Assembly: GCA_002429385.1 (NCBI GenBank)
Contig: DIZL01000031.1
Span: forward strand, 8,818 to 72,817
DNA: 64,000 nt
Direction: 5' to 3'
Origin: Prolixibacteraceae bacterium UBA6029
Lineage (GTDB): Bacteria; Bacteroidota; Bacteroidia; Bacteroidales; Prolixibacteraceae
Shown: one piece after another, positions 35,886-44,545 of the stretch
Numbering within the stretch: the first letter of the stretch is position 1
How the letters are laid out: each line of letters opens with the position of its first letter
Made by a program: the position numbers and the translations under genes
Notes under the pieces: model-generated
What the model saw: only the letters and a program-made list of their open reading frames with translations
Databases searched by the model: none
What the model was told of the DNA's origin: nothing

Positions 35886-37106
35886 TTAACCAACGGAATC
35901 CATGAATAGCTTTTTAAAATATATTTTCGGTTTATTCTGATGCCGTGGTCCTTCCGCAGACATTATGAAATAAGGTTCACCAACTATTTTTATTTTTCTT
36001 GAAAGATTTTCATTTACGCTTTCTGACTTAATCATTAATCTTTTAGCTTCAGAATGAATGCGACGATTTAGGATAAGACTTGGAATATATGCAAGGATAA
36101 ATCCTACTGTAAGTGTGCTAATCATCAGGTTGTTTATACTTAATATCTTATGCAGGGAGAAAGTAAAGACAATCATTAATATATTAATAAATCCAATTAG
36201 CAAAGTAGATTTTAAATGAGAATTCCCCAATTCCAATAACTTATGATGAATGTGATTCATGTCAGGAGTGAAAGGTGAACGTTTTTTCGAAATCCGTATA
36301 AAAAACACCCGTATGGTATCAATTATAGGTACAATCAGTATGCCCATAGAAACTATAGGGGCCGCAAGTATAGCATAAGGTGATTGTAAATTTATATTGA
36401 ATTGATTAAATTTAATTACTAAAACAACCATAATAACTCCCAAAATCAGAGAACCAGTATCACCCATAAAGATTTTGTATTTTTTCCCGAAGACATTAAA
36501 AAGGGAAAAAGCTATTAAACTACCGGCCAAACAGAAACACGTAATTCCATATTCAGGATGTCCGGCCACTAGGAACCAGGTTCCGAAAACGATTGAAATC
36601 AAAATACTGACCAGGGAAGCCAGACCGTCGATACCATCAATCAGGTTAAATGCATTGATTATTGCAATCATGGTAAATAAGGTGAACACAAAACTTACAG
36701 GGTAACTAATTTCATACAAGCCGAGAATTCCCTGCAGATTTGTAAACCTGAAATTTCCAAGAACAATCAGCATCGTTGCAGTGCCAAGTTGAACAAATAG
36801 TTTCCGAAGGGCAGATATATCCATCAGATCATCTTTAAGTCCAATAAAAAACATGATAATAATAGCTGCGATGAGGTATTTTAATTCGCCAAAATTATAG
36901 CCATCAGTTGCTATGATAGTACTCAGGATGAAGCCAATAAAAATAGCGACTCCTCCCAATGTGGGAACAACTACTTTGTTGACCTTTCTTTCATTGGGAG
37001 TATCATAAAGCCGTTTGGCAATTGAAACTCTGATGATAGGTGGAATAGTTAAAAATACGAGAATAAAACCTATTATAAAGCCAAATATAGAGTATAACGC
37101 ATCCAT
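35886..37106 (-). CDS. WecA/TagO-type undecaprenyl-phosphate sugar-1-phosphate transferase
   Basis: A 406-residue polytopic enzyme of the MraY/WecA superfamily with about eleven helices. Catalytic motifs are in place: GLKDDLMDIS with the Asp pair, NAFNLIDGIDGLAS, FMGDTGSLILG, and the cytosolic HIHHKLLELG that marks the WecA group. It transfers a HexNAc-1-phosphate, usually GlcNAc, from UDP-sugar to undecaprenyl phosphate, starting O-antigen or capsule repeat units. The C-terminal ~55 residues are cytoplasmic and basic. It is a single gene with a long gene-free region upstream. It could supply the lipid-linked primer for the sugar made by the cluster at 59.7-62.5 kb; that link is inference. 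Confidence 0.9.
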   Translation of the reverse strand: MDALYSIFGFIIGFILVFLTIPPIIRVSIAKRLYDTPNERKVNKVVVPTLGGVAIFIGFILSTIIATDGYNFGELKYLIAAIIIMFFIGLKDDLMDISALRKLFVQLGTATMLIVLGNFRFTNLQGILGLYEISYPVSFVFTLFTMIAIINAFNLIDGIDGLASLVSILISIVFGTWFLVAGHPEYGITCFCLAGSLIAFSLFNVFGKKYKIFMGDTGSLILGVIMVVLVIKFNQFNINLQSPYAILAAPIVSMGILIVPIIDTIRVFFIRISKKRSPFTPDMNHIHHKLLELGNSHLKSTLLIGFINILMIVFTFSLHKILSINNLMISTLTVGFILAYIPSLILNRRIHSEAKRLMIKSESVNENLSRKIKIVGEPYFIMSAEGPRHQNKPKIYFKKLFMDSVG

Positions 37107-37652
37107 AGTTTAGTTTTAGAGAGTTAAAGTTATGTCTTTATTTTTTAAAAAAGTGATAATTATGAAAAAATTTGTATTCCCATACTCTATAAACTGTTTG
37201 AATAATCTAAATGATTCAAATTTGATTCATATAAATCCTTTAAATTGATTTCAAAAGTGATAAACATTCTAAATAGAATTATTGTTCGTGAGCTTGTATC
37301 ATTTATGCGTCAAATTACAGATTTCGGTGTTTATTGCATCCGGGAAGAATAAGAGGTTTGGGCTTTTGTACTGGCATTCGTAATGCAATTCTGTTTTACG
37401 GAAAATAAAGTGTTTTGTTTACTTGCAGGGAAATAGCTTTTAATATTTCAGGAATTATTCTATATAAGTATCATCCAGATGAGTATTTTTACCACGAAGT
37501 TTTTATTTTTAACTTTTGAATGAACTCCTGTTAAAGTCTGATGATATGATTCAGAAATGAACCTATTGACTCCGGACATCAATTCTTTATCCATTCAGAT
37601 GTTTTTCACGATAGCAATAAACCTGCTTTCAACCTATACGGAATGTATCCGG

Positions 37653-37799
37653 GTAGGGATTGCGCCGTATTCACTTCGTATCAATTAATCTATGATTGAT
37701 TTGTAACTGTACCAAGATTTTGATTTTAATACAGTTATAGATCAGTCATAGTACAGATATACCGAAGGAATACCTACCAAACCCCTATTCAATCCCTAC
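37653..37799. other. 147-nt extended hairpin in a 935-bp gene-free region
   Basis: The gap 37107-38041 has no supportable gene. Within it the two halves of 37653-37799 pair along nearly their full length: GTAGGGATTG with CAATCCCTAC (37790-37799); GTATTC and CTTCG (37667-37678) with CGAAGGAATAC (37763-37773); and a continuous 22-bp helix from C37690 to A37711 against T37730 to G37751 (CTATGATTGA / TCAGTCATAG, then TAACTGTA / TACAGTTA) with three G-T wobbles. The wobbles are compatible with selection on RNA structure. There is no T tract after it. It could be a structured RNA, a 5' leader of tex or a decayed short inverted-repeat element. An 11-bp direct repeat ATTGAAACAGC (37910 and 37926) lies closer to tex. 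Confidence 0.5.
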
Positions 37800-38011
37800 T
37801 TAAACCAGGTGCGGCTTATGGCGGAATTTCTATGATCAGTCACTTTAATGGATGGTCTTTTCGCAAACAAGCAATTTGAGGGGAATACAGTAGTTACTTT
37901 TCAATGTAAATTGAAACAGCTAGATATTGAAACAGCAAATAATTTTCCATTTTTAAATGCAATTTCCCTATGTTTACTTGTAGGTTGGAATTAATATTCA
38001 GCCAAAAGACT

Positions 38012-38019
38012 TACCTTTG
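38012..38019 (+). promoter_or_regulatory. -7 box (TACCTTTG) for tex
   Basis: TACCTTTG matches TAnnTTTG and is 22 bases before the tex start codon. It suggests the long upstream region is not part of the main tex transcript, unless a second promoter exists. Confidence 0.5.
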
Positions 38020-38041
38020 AGACTCAATTTACAGAACTAAA

Positions 38042-40177
38042 ATGGATCAAAAAATATTACGGCTGATTGCCCAACAAGTTGGAATTCAGTATGCACAGGT
38101 GGATAATACAATTCAATTACTGAATGAGGGTGGAACTGTTCCATTCATTTCAAGATACCGTAAAGAACGAACGGGTAGTCTGGATGAAGTTCAGATTGAG
38201 GCAATAAAAGATGCCAAGGAACGAATGGAGGAATTGCTCAAACGTAAGGAGACCGTATTGAAAACCATACAGGAACAGGATTTGCTGACCCCTGAATTGC
38301 AAAAACGAATTGAGGATTGTTTTGATCCGACCGAACTGGAAGATATTTATCTGCCTTATAAACCAAAGCGCAGAACCCGCGCCATGATTGCCCGTGAGAA
38401 AGGACTGGAACCACTTGCCAGCCTGATCATGAAACAATTTGAATCAAACCTCGTGTATAAAGCGCAATCATTTGTAAACGACAAGGTGGAATCGATTGAC
38501 GATGCCTTGGCAGGAGCCAGGGATATCATTGCCGAATGGATCAATGAAAATGAAAGGGCAAGGGGAATTGTCAGACGCGAATTCGAACACAGCGCTTTTA
38601 TCAGCAGCAAGTTAATTAAAGGCAAGGAGGAGGAAGCGGCTAAATACCATGATTATTTTGATTGGAATGAACAGCTGAAAAAATGCCCGTCGCATCGTTT
38701 AATGGCTATGCGCCGCGGTGAGAACGAAGGATTCCTGAGGGTCTCCATATCACCTGAAAGCGAAGAACCTGTTCAACGGCTCACGCGGTTTTTCATTCAC
38801 AGCCGCAATGCCTGTGCAGAACAGATGGAACTGGCAGTCAATGATTGCTACAAACGACTTTTGGAACCCTCCATTGAAACTGAATTTGCCAATCTGTCAA
38901 AAGAAAAGGCAGACGAAGAAGCCATCCGTGTTTTTGCCGATAATCTACGACAGCTTCTGCTGGCCGCGCCACTGGGTCAGAAACGGGTTCTTGCCTTAGA
39001 TCCAGGCTATCGTTCAGGATGCAAGCTGGTGTGCCTGGATGCACAGGGAAATCTTATCCACAACGAAACAATTTATCCGCATAAACCACAGGAAGAAGTT
39101 AAACAGGCAGCACGAAAAGTTTCTTCGCTGGTAAGCGCTTACCAGATTGAAGCCATTGCCATTGGAAACGGTACTGCAAGCCGCGAGACGGAGCAATTTA
39201 TAAAGAAGCTTCACTACGACCGTGAACTTCAGGTTTTTGTTGTTTCAGAAGATGGAGCTTCAATTTATTCAGCCTCAAAGATTGCCCGTGATGAATTTCC
39301 ACAATATGATGTTACTGTACGTGGTGCCGTTTCGATCGGCAGGCGATTGCTTGATCCCTTGGCCGAACTGGTGAAAATTGATCCGAAATCAATCGGAGTA
39401 GGACAATATCAGCATGATGTCGATCAGAAGAAATTGAAAAACAGTCTGGATAAGGTGGTCGAATCGAGTGTTAACCTGGTTGGAGTGAATGTAAATACCG
39501 CTTCCCAACATTTATTGACTTATGTTTCTGGCTTGGGGCCACAACTCGCTCAAAATATTGTGGATTATCGTAAGGAGAACGGACCCTTTAATTCAAGAAC
39601 TGAAATACAGAAAGTTGCACGAATGGGAGCAAAGGCCTATGAACAGTCAGCTGGATTCCTGAGAATTCCCGAATCGGCCAACCCTTTGGACAATTCGTCT
39701 GTCCATCCCGAATCGTATTTTGTCGTTCAAAAGATTGCAAAAGATTTGAAGTGCAGCATTCAGGAGCTGATTTCAAGTGAAGAATTTCAGAAACAAATTG
39801 TTTGGGCGAGTTATGTGACCGATCAGATTGGCCTTCCTACCCTTGAAGATATCCGCAAGGAACTTGCAAAACCGGGCCGTGATCCGCGAAGCGCCATTAA
39901 AGTGTTTGAGTTTGCAGCAGGCATCTTCAAGGTTGAAGATTTGCAGGTTGGAATGGTTTTACCCGGAATAGTGACCAATATTACAAAATTCGGTGCCTTT
40001 GTAGATGTTGGCGTAAAACAGGATGGACTGGTACATGTTTCACAGATGGCCGATAGGTTTATCACTGATCCGTCTGAGATTGTGAAACTTCATCAACATG
40101 TACATGTCAAGGTAATTGAACTCGATCTATCACGTAAACGAATTCAATTAAGCCTGAAACAGGTACCTCAGAGCTAA
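38042..40177 (+). CDS. tex: Tex family RNA-binding transcription accessory protein
   Basis: A 711-residue protein with the Tex plan: N-terminal helical region (GGTVPFISRYRKERTGSLDE is the diagnostic start, in part), a YqgF/RNase H-like domain (about 320-440: VLALDPGYRSGCKLVCLD, IAIGNGTASRE), helix-hairpin-helix repeats (about 490-560) and a C-terminal S1 RNA-binding domain (about 640-705: GIVTNITKFGAFVDVGVKQDGLVHVS). Tex is linked to transcription fidelity and RNA binding and is related to eukaryotic Spt6. Its stop codon overlaps that of the convergent pspC gene by four bases, with no terminator between them. Confidence 0.96.
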   Translation: MDQKILRLIAQQVGIQYAQVDNTIQLLNEGGTVPFISRYRKERTGSLDEVQIEAIKDAKERMEELLKRKETVLKTIQEQDLLTPELQKRIEDCFDPTELEDIYLPYKPKRRTRAMIAREKGLEPLASLIMKQFESNLVYKAQSFVNDKVESIDDALAGARDIIAEWINENERARGIVRREFEHSAFISSKLIKGKEEEAAKYHDYFDWNEQLKKCPSHRLMAMRRGENEGFLRVSISPESEEPVQRLTRFFIHSRNACAEQMELAVNDCYKRLLEPSIETEFANLSKEKADEEAIRVFADNLRQLLLAAPLGQKRVLALDPGYRSGCKLVCLDAQGNLIHNETIYPHKPQEEVKQAARKVSSLVSAYQIEAIAIGNGTASRETEQFIKKLHYDRELQVFVVSEDGASIYSASKIARDEFPQYDVTVRGAVSIGRRLLDPLAELVKIDPKSIGVGQYQHDVDQKKLKNSLDKVVESSVNLVGVNVNTASQHLLTYVSGLGPQLAQNIVDYRKENGPFNSRTEIQKVARMGAKAYEQSAGFLRIPESANPLDNSSVHPESYFVVQKIAKDLKCSIQELISSEEFQKQIVWASYVTDQIGLPTLEDIRKELAKPGRDPRSAIKVFEFAAGIFKVEDLQVGMVLPGIVTNITKFGAFVDVGVKQDGLVHVSQMADRFITDPSEIVKLHQHVHVKVIELDLSRKRIQLSLKQVPQS

Positions 40178-40368
40178 AAGATTTTATCCTCCGGAATAAT
40201 AACCCACATTATTACATAGGCCAGAATTGCTGCCCCACCAGCAAATGCCAGAAGTACAAATGCGATCCTGACAATAGTAGGATCAATATCCAGGTAGTTT
40301 CCTATGCCGGAACAAACACCGGCAATCATTTTATCTCTTGAACGTGTCAGTCGTTTCTGTATGGTCAT
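40174..40368 (-). CDS. PspC-domain small membrane protein
   Basis: A 64-residue PspC protein: MTIQKRLTRSRDKMIAGVCSGIGNYLDIDPTIVRI, then one hydrophobic helix FVLLAFAGGAAILAYVIMWVIIP (both given as landmarks). The G-V-C-x-G-x-x-x-Y motif is diagnostic. The frame is open for 39 further residues upstream, but these overlap the preceding gene, and ATG 40368 lies one base after that gene's stop, so it is the chosen start. PspC-like proteins sense envelope stress. Its stop codon overlaps the tex stop in convergent orientation. Confidence 0.85.
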   Translation of the reverse strand: MTIQKRLTRSRDKMIAGVCSGIGNYLDIDPTIVRIAFVLLAFAGGAAILAYVIMWVIIPEDKIF

Positions 40369-40369
40369 T

Positions 40370-40624
40370 TCATTCGTCCTCCCCGTCTTCAAAGTAATTA
40401 TCCTGATTTTCAAGTTCGGCTTCAAGGAATACTTCAGCTTCTTCAAGCAGCTGATCGATAAGATCTTTGTCCTTAGGTTTATCATCGATCCAGTAAATGG
40501 TCTGATTTACTGAGAAATCTTCAATGTCACTCCCAACAATAAAGCGTGGGGTTTCATTGTGTACAACATAAAGCATGTCAGGCATTTCCTGAGAATTGTC
40601 GGCAAGCAGAAACTTTGGTAGCAT
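40370..40624 (-). CDS. Small acidic protein, conserved neighbour of pspC, unknown function
   Basis: An 84-residue protein with no signal or membrane segment. The first half is strand-like (PDMLYVVHNETPRFIVGS), and the second half is a strongly acidic helix with Glu/Asp-rich tail (LIDQLLEEAEVFLEAELE). I do not recognise a named family. It ends one base before the pspC start codon, so the two genes are translationally coupled and probably act together. A TAAATTTG box lies 27 bases upstream of its start on the same strand. Confidence 0.7.
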   Translation of the reverse strand: MLPKFLLADNSQEMPDMLYVVHNETPRFIVGSDIEDFSVNQTIYWIDDKPKDKDLIDQLLEEAEVFLEAELENQDNYFEDGEDE

Positions 40625-40650
40625 AACTATAGTTTTGGTGATTCGTAAAA

Positions 40651-40658
40651 CAAATTTA
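40651..40658 (-). promoter_or_regulatory. -7 box (TAAATTTG, minus strand) for the small acidic protein/pspC pair
   Basis: The plus strand reads CAAATTTA, giving TAAATTTG on the minus strand, 27 bases ahead of the start codon at 40624. No matching -33 box was seen. Confidence 0.4.
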
Positions 40659-40710
40659 ACGAAAAATAGGAACTTTACGCACGTTTCCTTATCAATTTTG
40701 AGACTTTAAC

Positions 40711-40818
40711 AAATGCAGAATAGTTTCAGGTTTCAAGTTTCAGGTTTCAAGTTGCCTTCGGAACTGATGACCAGAGCATTAACTTGGAGCTTAAAACTTG
40801 GAACTTGGAACTCGAAAT
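40711..40818. repeat. Word-repeat hairpin upstream of mutS2 (copy A)
   Basis: The left arm is made of TTTCAGG/TTTCAAG words at a 7-bp period, the right arm of AACTTGG/AACTTGA-type words, which are complementary. The core GCCTTCGGAACTGATGACC and its continuation (40754-40777) is identical to copy B at 43398-43421. The right arm overlaps the likely mutS2 promoter. Confidence 0.7.
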
Positions 40819-40834
40819 CTTCTTCGTACTTTTG
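40805..40834 (+). promoter_or_regulatory. Promoter of mutS2
   Basis: TTGG (40805-40808, close to TTTG) and the exact -7 match TACTTTTG (40827-40834) are 18 bp apart, with the start codon 18 bases downstream. The -33 part lies within the repeat's right arm, so the repeat contributes to the promoter. Confidence 0.5.
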
Positions 40835-40852
40835 CATCAATAATAAATTGGT

Positions 40853-43348
40853 ATGACTCTGGTATATCCTGATAATTTTGAATCGAAGATAGGGTTTGAT
40901 AAAATCCGCGAATTGCTCAAAGGAAGATGTTTGAGCTCCCTGGGGAAAGAATATGTGGACGAAATTCGTTTCATAAGCGACTTCGATCAGCTGACTACAG
41001 ATCTTTCTTTAGTGAGTGAATTTGTGTCCATTATTCAGGAAATGGAGAATTTCCCTACCAGCTACTATTTCGATCTTCGGGAAGCGCTTGCCAAAATACG
41101 TATTGAAGGTCGGTTTTTGGAAGTGGAGGAAGTCTTCGATCTGAAACGATCACTGGAAACGATTTCAGGAATTGTACGTTTCCTTAAGCAGACCAAAGAG
41201 GACAAGCTGCCATATTTAAAACAGCTGATGGCTGGTGTCCAGGTCTATCCATATGTCATTGAACGAGTTGACGCTATCCTGAATAAATACGGAAAAATAA
41301 AGGACAATGCTTCCCCTGAACTGTCACACATACGCAAGGAATTGCTAAGCAAACAATCAGGTGTTTCCCGAAGGCTTCAGGCTATTCTGAAAAAGGCACA
41401 GGATGATGGTCTGGTCGAAGAGGATGCTTCGGTTGCCATGCGTGACGGGCGTGCGGTGATACCTGTATCCTCAGCTTTTAAACGGAAGCTAAATGGGATA
41501 GTACATGATGAATCATCAACAGGGAAAACCTCATACATCGAGCCGGCCGAAGTGGTAGAGTTAAATAACCAGATCAGGGAATTGGAATATGCTGAAGTGC
41601 GTGAGATTGTGCGTATACTGATCCTGTTCTCAAATGATATCCGTCCGTATCTGCCCGATTTGTTAATGGCCTATGAGTTCCTGGGAAAGATTGACTTTAT
41701 CCGATCAAAGGCTATCTATGCCATCGATATCAATGGGATTAAACCTTATCTGGAGAACAAATGTCAGCTGGAGTGGGAGAGTGCGGTGCATCCATTGTTA
41801 ATGCAGGCATTGCGTCGCGAAAACAGGAATGTGGTTCCGCTAAATATCACCCTGACTGAAAAGAAACATATCTTACTTATTTCAGGGCCGAATGCAGGAG
41901 GAAAATCGGTATGCCTGAAAACGGTCGGATTATTGCAGTATATGCTTCAATGCGGATTGCTGATTCCCGTAAGGCAGAGCAGTGCTACAGGCATTTTTGA
42001 GAAGTTGTTTATCGATATTGGTGATGAACAGTCTATTGAAAATGATCTGAGTACCTATAGTTCACATCTGATGAACATGAAGTTTTTTCTGAAGCATTCG
42101 AATGAAAAGACTTTGGTACTAATCGATGAATTTGGTACAGGAACAGAGCCTATGCTGGGTGGTGCCATTGCTGAATCGATTCTGGCCCAGCTTAATGAAA
42201 TGAAGACCTTTGGCGTCATTACCACCCATTATACCAACCTGAAACACTTTGCATCCTCATCGGAGGGAATAGAAAATGCAGCCATGATGTATGATTCAGC
42301 CAAAATGGAGCCCTTGTTTCAGCTGGATATAGGGAAGCCGGGGAGCTCGTTTGCCTTTGAGATCGCCCGCAAGATTGGTCTTCCGGAGAAAATACTGGAG
42401 GTGGCCACTGAAAAGATAGGTAAGGATCACATCAATTTTGACAAGCATTTGCGCGATATTGTACGCGATAAACGCTATTGGGAAACCAAGCGTGAGAAGA
42501 TCCGTAAAGTGGAGAAATCACTGGATGAACTGGCAGAGAAATACGAAACAGACCTTGGACAGTTGGATAAACAGCGAAAAGAGATATTATTAAAAGCGCG
42601 ACAGGAAGCTGATCAGATCCTGAGTGAAGCCAATAAACGCATAGAGAATACCATATATGAAATTCGTGCAAGTCAGGCAGATAAGGAAAAAACAAAACTG
42701 ATCAGGGCCAAGCTGACCGATTTTAAGCTGAAAGTAGAAGAATCGGCAACAGCCCAGGATGATCTGATCAACCAAAAGATACAGAAACTAAAAGAGAAAG
42801 AGTCTCAGCGAAATCATAAACGAGCAGAGAAAAAGCCGTCCCGAGTACTCGGGATCAAAGAAAAAGAGCAGGAGCCTGATGTATGGCATGCTGGAGATAA
42901 GGTGGTTATGACAGGGAATGAGAATATTGGTGAAATTCTGGAGTTGAATGAGAAGAATGTGGTGGTCGCATTTGGGCATATCCGAACATCGGTTAGTCGC
43001 GACAGGTTGCAGAAAATAACAAACAATGAAGCAAAGAAAATTCAACGTACCTATAACCAGACTTTGCCGAATATCAACAAAGGACTGAGCGAAAAGCGAC
43101 TCAACTTCAAGTCGGAAGTAGATGTTCGTGGTCAACGAACCGAAGAGGCGATACAAATCATCCAGTCATTTATTGACGATGCCATCATGCTTAATTTCAG
43201 TGAACTGAGGATCTTGCATGGCAAGGGAAATGGCATCCTGAAAGAAATGATCCGCAATTATCTGAAATCAGAGCCTGCTGTGAAGTCCTGCCGTGACGAA
43301 CACGTACAGTTTGGAGGCGCAGGAATTACAGTGGTGGAGATTGGATAA
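40853..43348 (+). CDS. mutS2: MutS2 endonuclease/ATPase
   Basis: An 831-residue protein. It lacks the MutS mismatch-recognition N-terminus and starts with the core/clamp helices. The ATPase has the Walker A GPNAGGKSVCLKT (about 347), Walker B LVLIDEFGTGTEP and the TTHYTNLK His switch. A long charged coiled coil follows (about 525-660). The C-terminal Smr domain shows DVRGQRTEEA and LRILHGKGNGILKEMIR. MutS2 suppresses homologous recombination in some bacteria and rescues collided ribosomes in others, using the Smr domain. The gene lies between two word-repeat hairpins that share an identical core. Confidence 0.96.
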   Translation: MTLVYPDNFESKIGFDKIRELLKGRCLSSLGKEYVDEIRFISDFDQLTTDLSLVSEFVSIIQEMENFPTSYYFDLREALAKIRIEGRFLEVEEVFDLKRSLETISGIVRFLKQTKEDKLPYLKQLMAGVQVYPYVIERVDAILNKYGKIKDNASPELSHIRKELLSKQSGVSRRLQAILKKAQDDGLVEEDASVAMRDGRAVIPVSSAFKRKLNGIVHDESSTGKTSYIEPAEVVELNNQIRELEYAEVREIVRILILFSNDIRPYLPDLLMAYEFLGKIDFIRSKAIYAIDINGIKPYLENKCQLEWESAVHPLLMQALRRENRNVVPLNITLTEKKHILLISGPNAGGKSVCLKTVGLLQYMLQCGLLIPVRQSSATGIFEKLFIDIGDEQSIENDLSTYSSHLMNMKFFLKHSNEKTLVLIDEFGTGTEPMLGGAIAESILAQLNEMKTFGVITTHYTNLKHFASSSEGIENAAMMYDSAKMEPLFQLDIGKPGSSFAFEIARKIGLPEKILEVATEKIGKDHINFDKHLRDIVRDKRYWETKREKIRKVEKSLDELAEKYETDLGQLDKQRKEILLKARQEADQILSEANKRIENTIYEIRASQADKEKTKLIRAKLTDFKLKVEESATAQDDLINQKIQKLKEKESQRNHKRAEKKPSRVLGIKEKEQEPDVWHAGDKVVMTGNENIGEILELNEKNVVVAFGHIRTSVSRDRLQKITNNEAKKIQRTYNQTLPNINKGLSEKRLNFKSEVDVRGQRTEEAIQIIQSFIDDAIMLNFSELRILHGKGNGILKEMIRNYLKSEPAVKSCRDEHVQFGGAGITVVEIG

Positions 43349-43350
43349 TT

Positions 43351-43461
43351 AAATGCAAAATAGTTTCAGGTTTCTCCCGAGTAATCTGGATCAAGTTGCC
43401 TTCGGAACTGATGACCAGAGCAAGAACTTGAAACTTGAAACTTTGAACTTGAAACTTGAAA
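43351..43461. repeat. Word-repeat hairpin downstream of mutS2 (copy B)
   Basis: Starts two bases after the mutS2 stop codon. It shares with copy A the opening AAATGCARAATAGTTTCAGG and the core at 43398-43421. The middle of the left arm differs (TCTCCCGAGTAATCTGGAT replaces the repeated words), while the right arm has five AACTTGAA-type words. The two copies are direct repeats flanking mutS2. Confidence 0.7.
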
Positions 43462-43468
43462 TATACAG

Positions 43469-44113
43469 ATGATAAACGAGAAACTAGATATTGAGCTTTT
43501 GGAAGTCCTGAAAGAAAATGGATTTACCGAATCAACCCGGTTGGAACAGATATGTATTCCCAAGATTAAAAGCGGACGCGATTTGTTGTGCATTGCCCCA
43601 AATGGCAGTGGTAAATCAACCACAATCGTGGTAAGTGTGCTTCAGCGATTAAAATCCTCGCTGGACGATAATCCCCGTGCAATTATTGTTGTTCAGAACA
43701 AGGAACGAGCATTGGAAATGAAGGCCGAATTTGAGCGCCTGGGCGAATACACCGATTTGCGTGTCCAGACTGCCTGTGACGATGAAAAGATTAATGATCA
43801 GAAAGACAAGATTTACATGGGTTCTGATGTGGTGATCGGTACGGCCAAACGTCTGAACCAGGTCTACACCTTGTATGCACTGAATCTGGGCGTTGTAAAG
43901 ATTTTCGCCATTGATAATGCAGAGACGGTTATTAAGAGTATTAATTATACCCAGATTGATCGCCTTTCGGAAAGCATGCCCAAGGCCCAGCGTGTTGTTT
44001 TTGCTTCCCATATGAATGAATGGATTGAACGGTTTGCAGATACATTTATGAATGTTCAGGACATCATTGAAATTGATGAAGAAGACAAAGATGAATCAAA
44101 TAATCAAGTCTAA
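43469..44113 (+). CDS. Single-domain DEAD/DEAH-helicase-like protein
   Basis: A 214-residue protein corresponding to only the first RecA-like domain of a DEAD-box helicase. A Q-motif-like start (FTESTRLEQICIPKI) is followed by the Walker A APNGSGKST (about 46-54), motif Ia-like IIVVQNKERALEMKAEF and the motif Ib region GTAKRLNQVY. Motif II, normally DEAD, reads DNAE in FAIDNAETVI, and motif III-like VFASH follows. There is no second RecA domain; the tail is acidic (EIDEEDKDESNN). Without the C-terminal domain it cannot be a normal processive helicase. It begins 120 bases after mutS2 with only the repeat between, so it may share that transcript. The reading frame is intact, so this appears to be a real short protein rather than a truncated one. 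Confidence 0.78.
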   Translation: MINEKLDIELLEVLKENGFTESTRLEQICIPKIKSGRDLLCIAPNGSGKSTTIVVSVLQRLKSSLDDNPRAIIVVQNKERALEMKAEFERLGEYTDLRVQTACDDEKINDQKDKIYMGSDVVIGTAKRLNQVYTLYALNLGVVKIFAIDNAETVIKSINYTQIDRLSESMPKAQRVVFASHMNEWIERFADTFMNVQDIIEIDEEDKDESNNQV

Positions 44114-44176
44114 AATTAAACTAAAATAACTAGTCGGAGGTCATTTTGGAGTAGACATTTTGGTATTATTGTATAT

Positions 44177-44207
44177 TTTGAAGCTTGCTGAAATAAGACT
44201 ATTTTTG
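44177..44207 (+). promoter_or_regulatory. Promoter of the toxin-antitoxin pair
   Basis: TTTG at 44177-44180 and TATTTTTG at 44200-44207 are 19 bp apart, matching both Bacteroidales boxes and their spacing. The start codon of the toxin gene is 32 bases downstream. This is the clearest promoter in the window. Confidence 0.65.
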
Positions 44208-44239
44208 TTTATTGATTTTAATCACGAGATAAAATTAAT

Positions 44240-44545
44240 ATGAACTTTGAAAGTCTTGATTTAAATGCAATAACCGGATTTGAATGGGATGAAGGAAATT
44301 CCGAGAAGAATAAGCGGAAGCATAATATTAATAAATGGCAGATTGAAGAAGTCTTTTTTAATGAGCCATTTCTTATTTATGAAGATAAGAAGCATTCTAA
44401 CAATGAATTCAGATGGTATGCATTAGGGAAAATGGATAATGAAATAAAACTCATGGTTGTTTTTACAGTGAGGAATAACCTTATTAGGGTCATTTCTGCA
44501 AGAAAAATGAATAAAAAAGAGAGGGCATATTATGAAAACGTATAA
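44240..44545 (+). CDS. brnT: BrnT-family toxin
   Basis: A 101-residue protein with the BrnT pattern: FEWDEGNSEKNKRKHNI at residues 14-30 (consensus W-D-x-x-K-x-x-x-N-x-x-K-H), the EEVFF segment, and the C-terminal strand set VVFTVRNNLIRVISARKMNKKERAYY, quoted as landmarks. BrnT is a ribonuclease-like toxin of the RelE fold that arrests translation and is neutralised by BrnA. The order toxin-then-antitoxin, the 14-base overlap with the next gene and a strong promoter are typical of brnTA. It could also be an immobile remnant, but both frames are intact. Confidence 0.85.
   Translation: MNFESLDLNAITGFEWDEGNSEKNKRKHNINKWQIEEVFFNEPFLIYEDKKHSNNEFRWYALGKMDNEIKLMVVFTVRNNLIRVISARKMNKKERAYYENV

Noticed and set aside
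40369..40485. N-terminal extension of the PspC protein
   Set aside because: It overlaps the upstream small acidic protein gene in another frame; the PspC motif begins right after ATG 40368.
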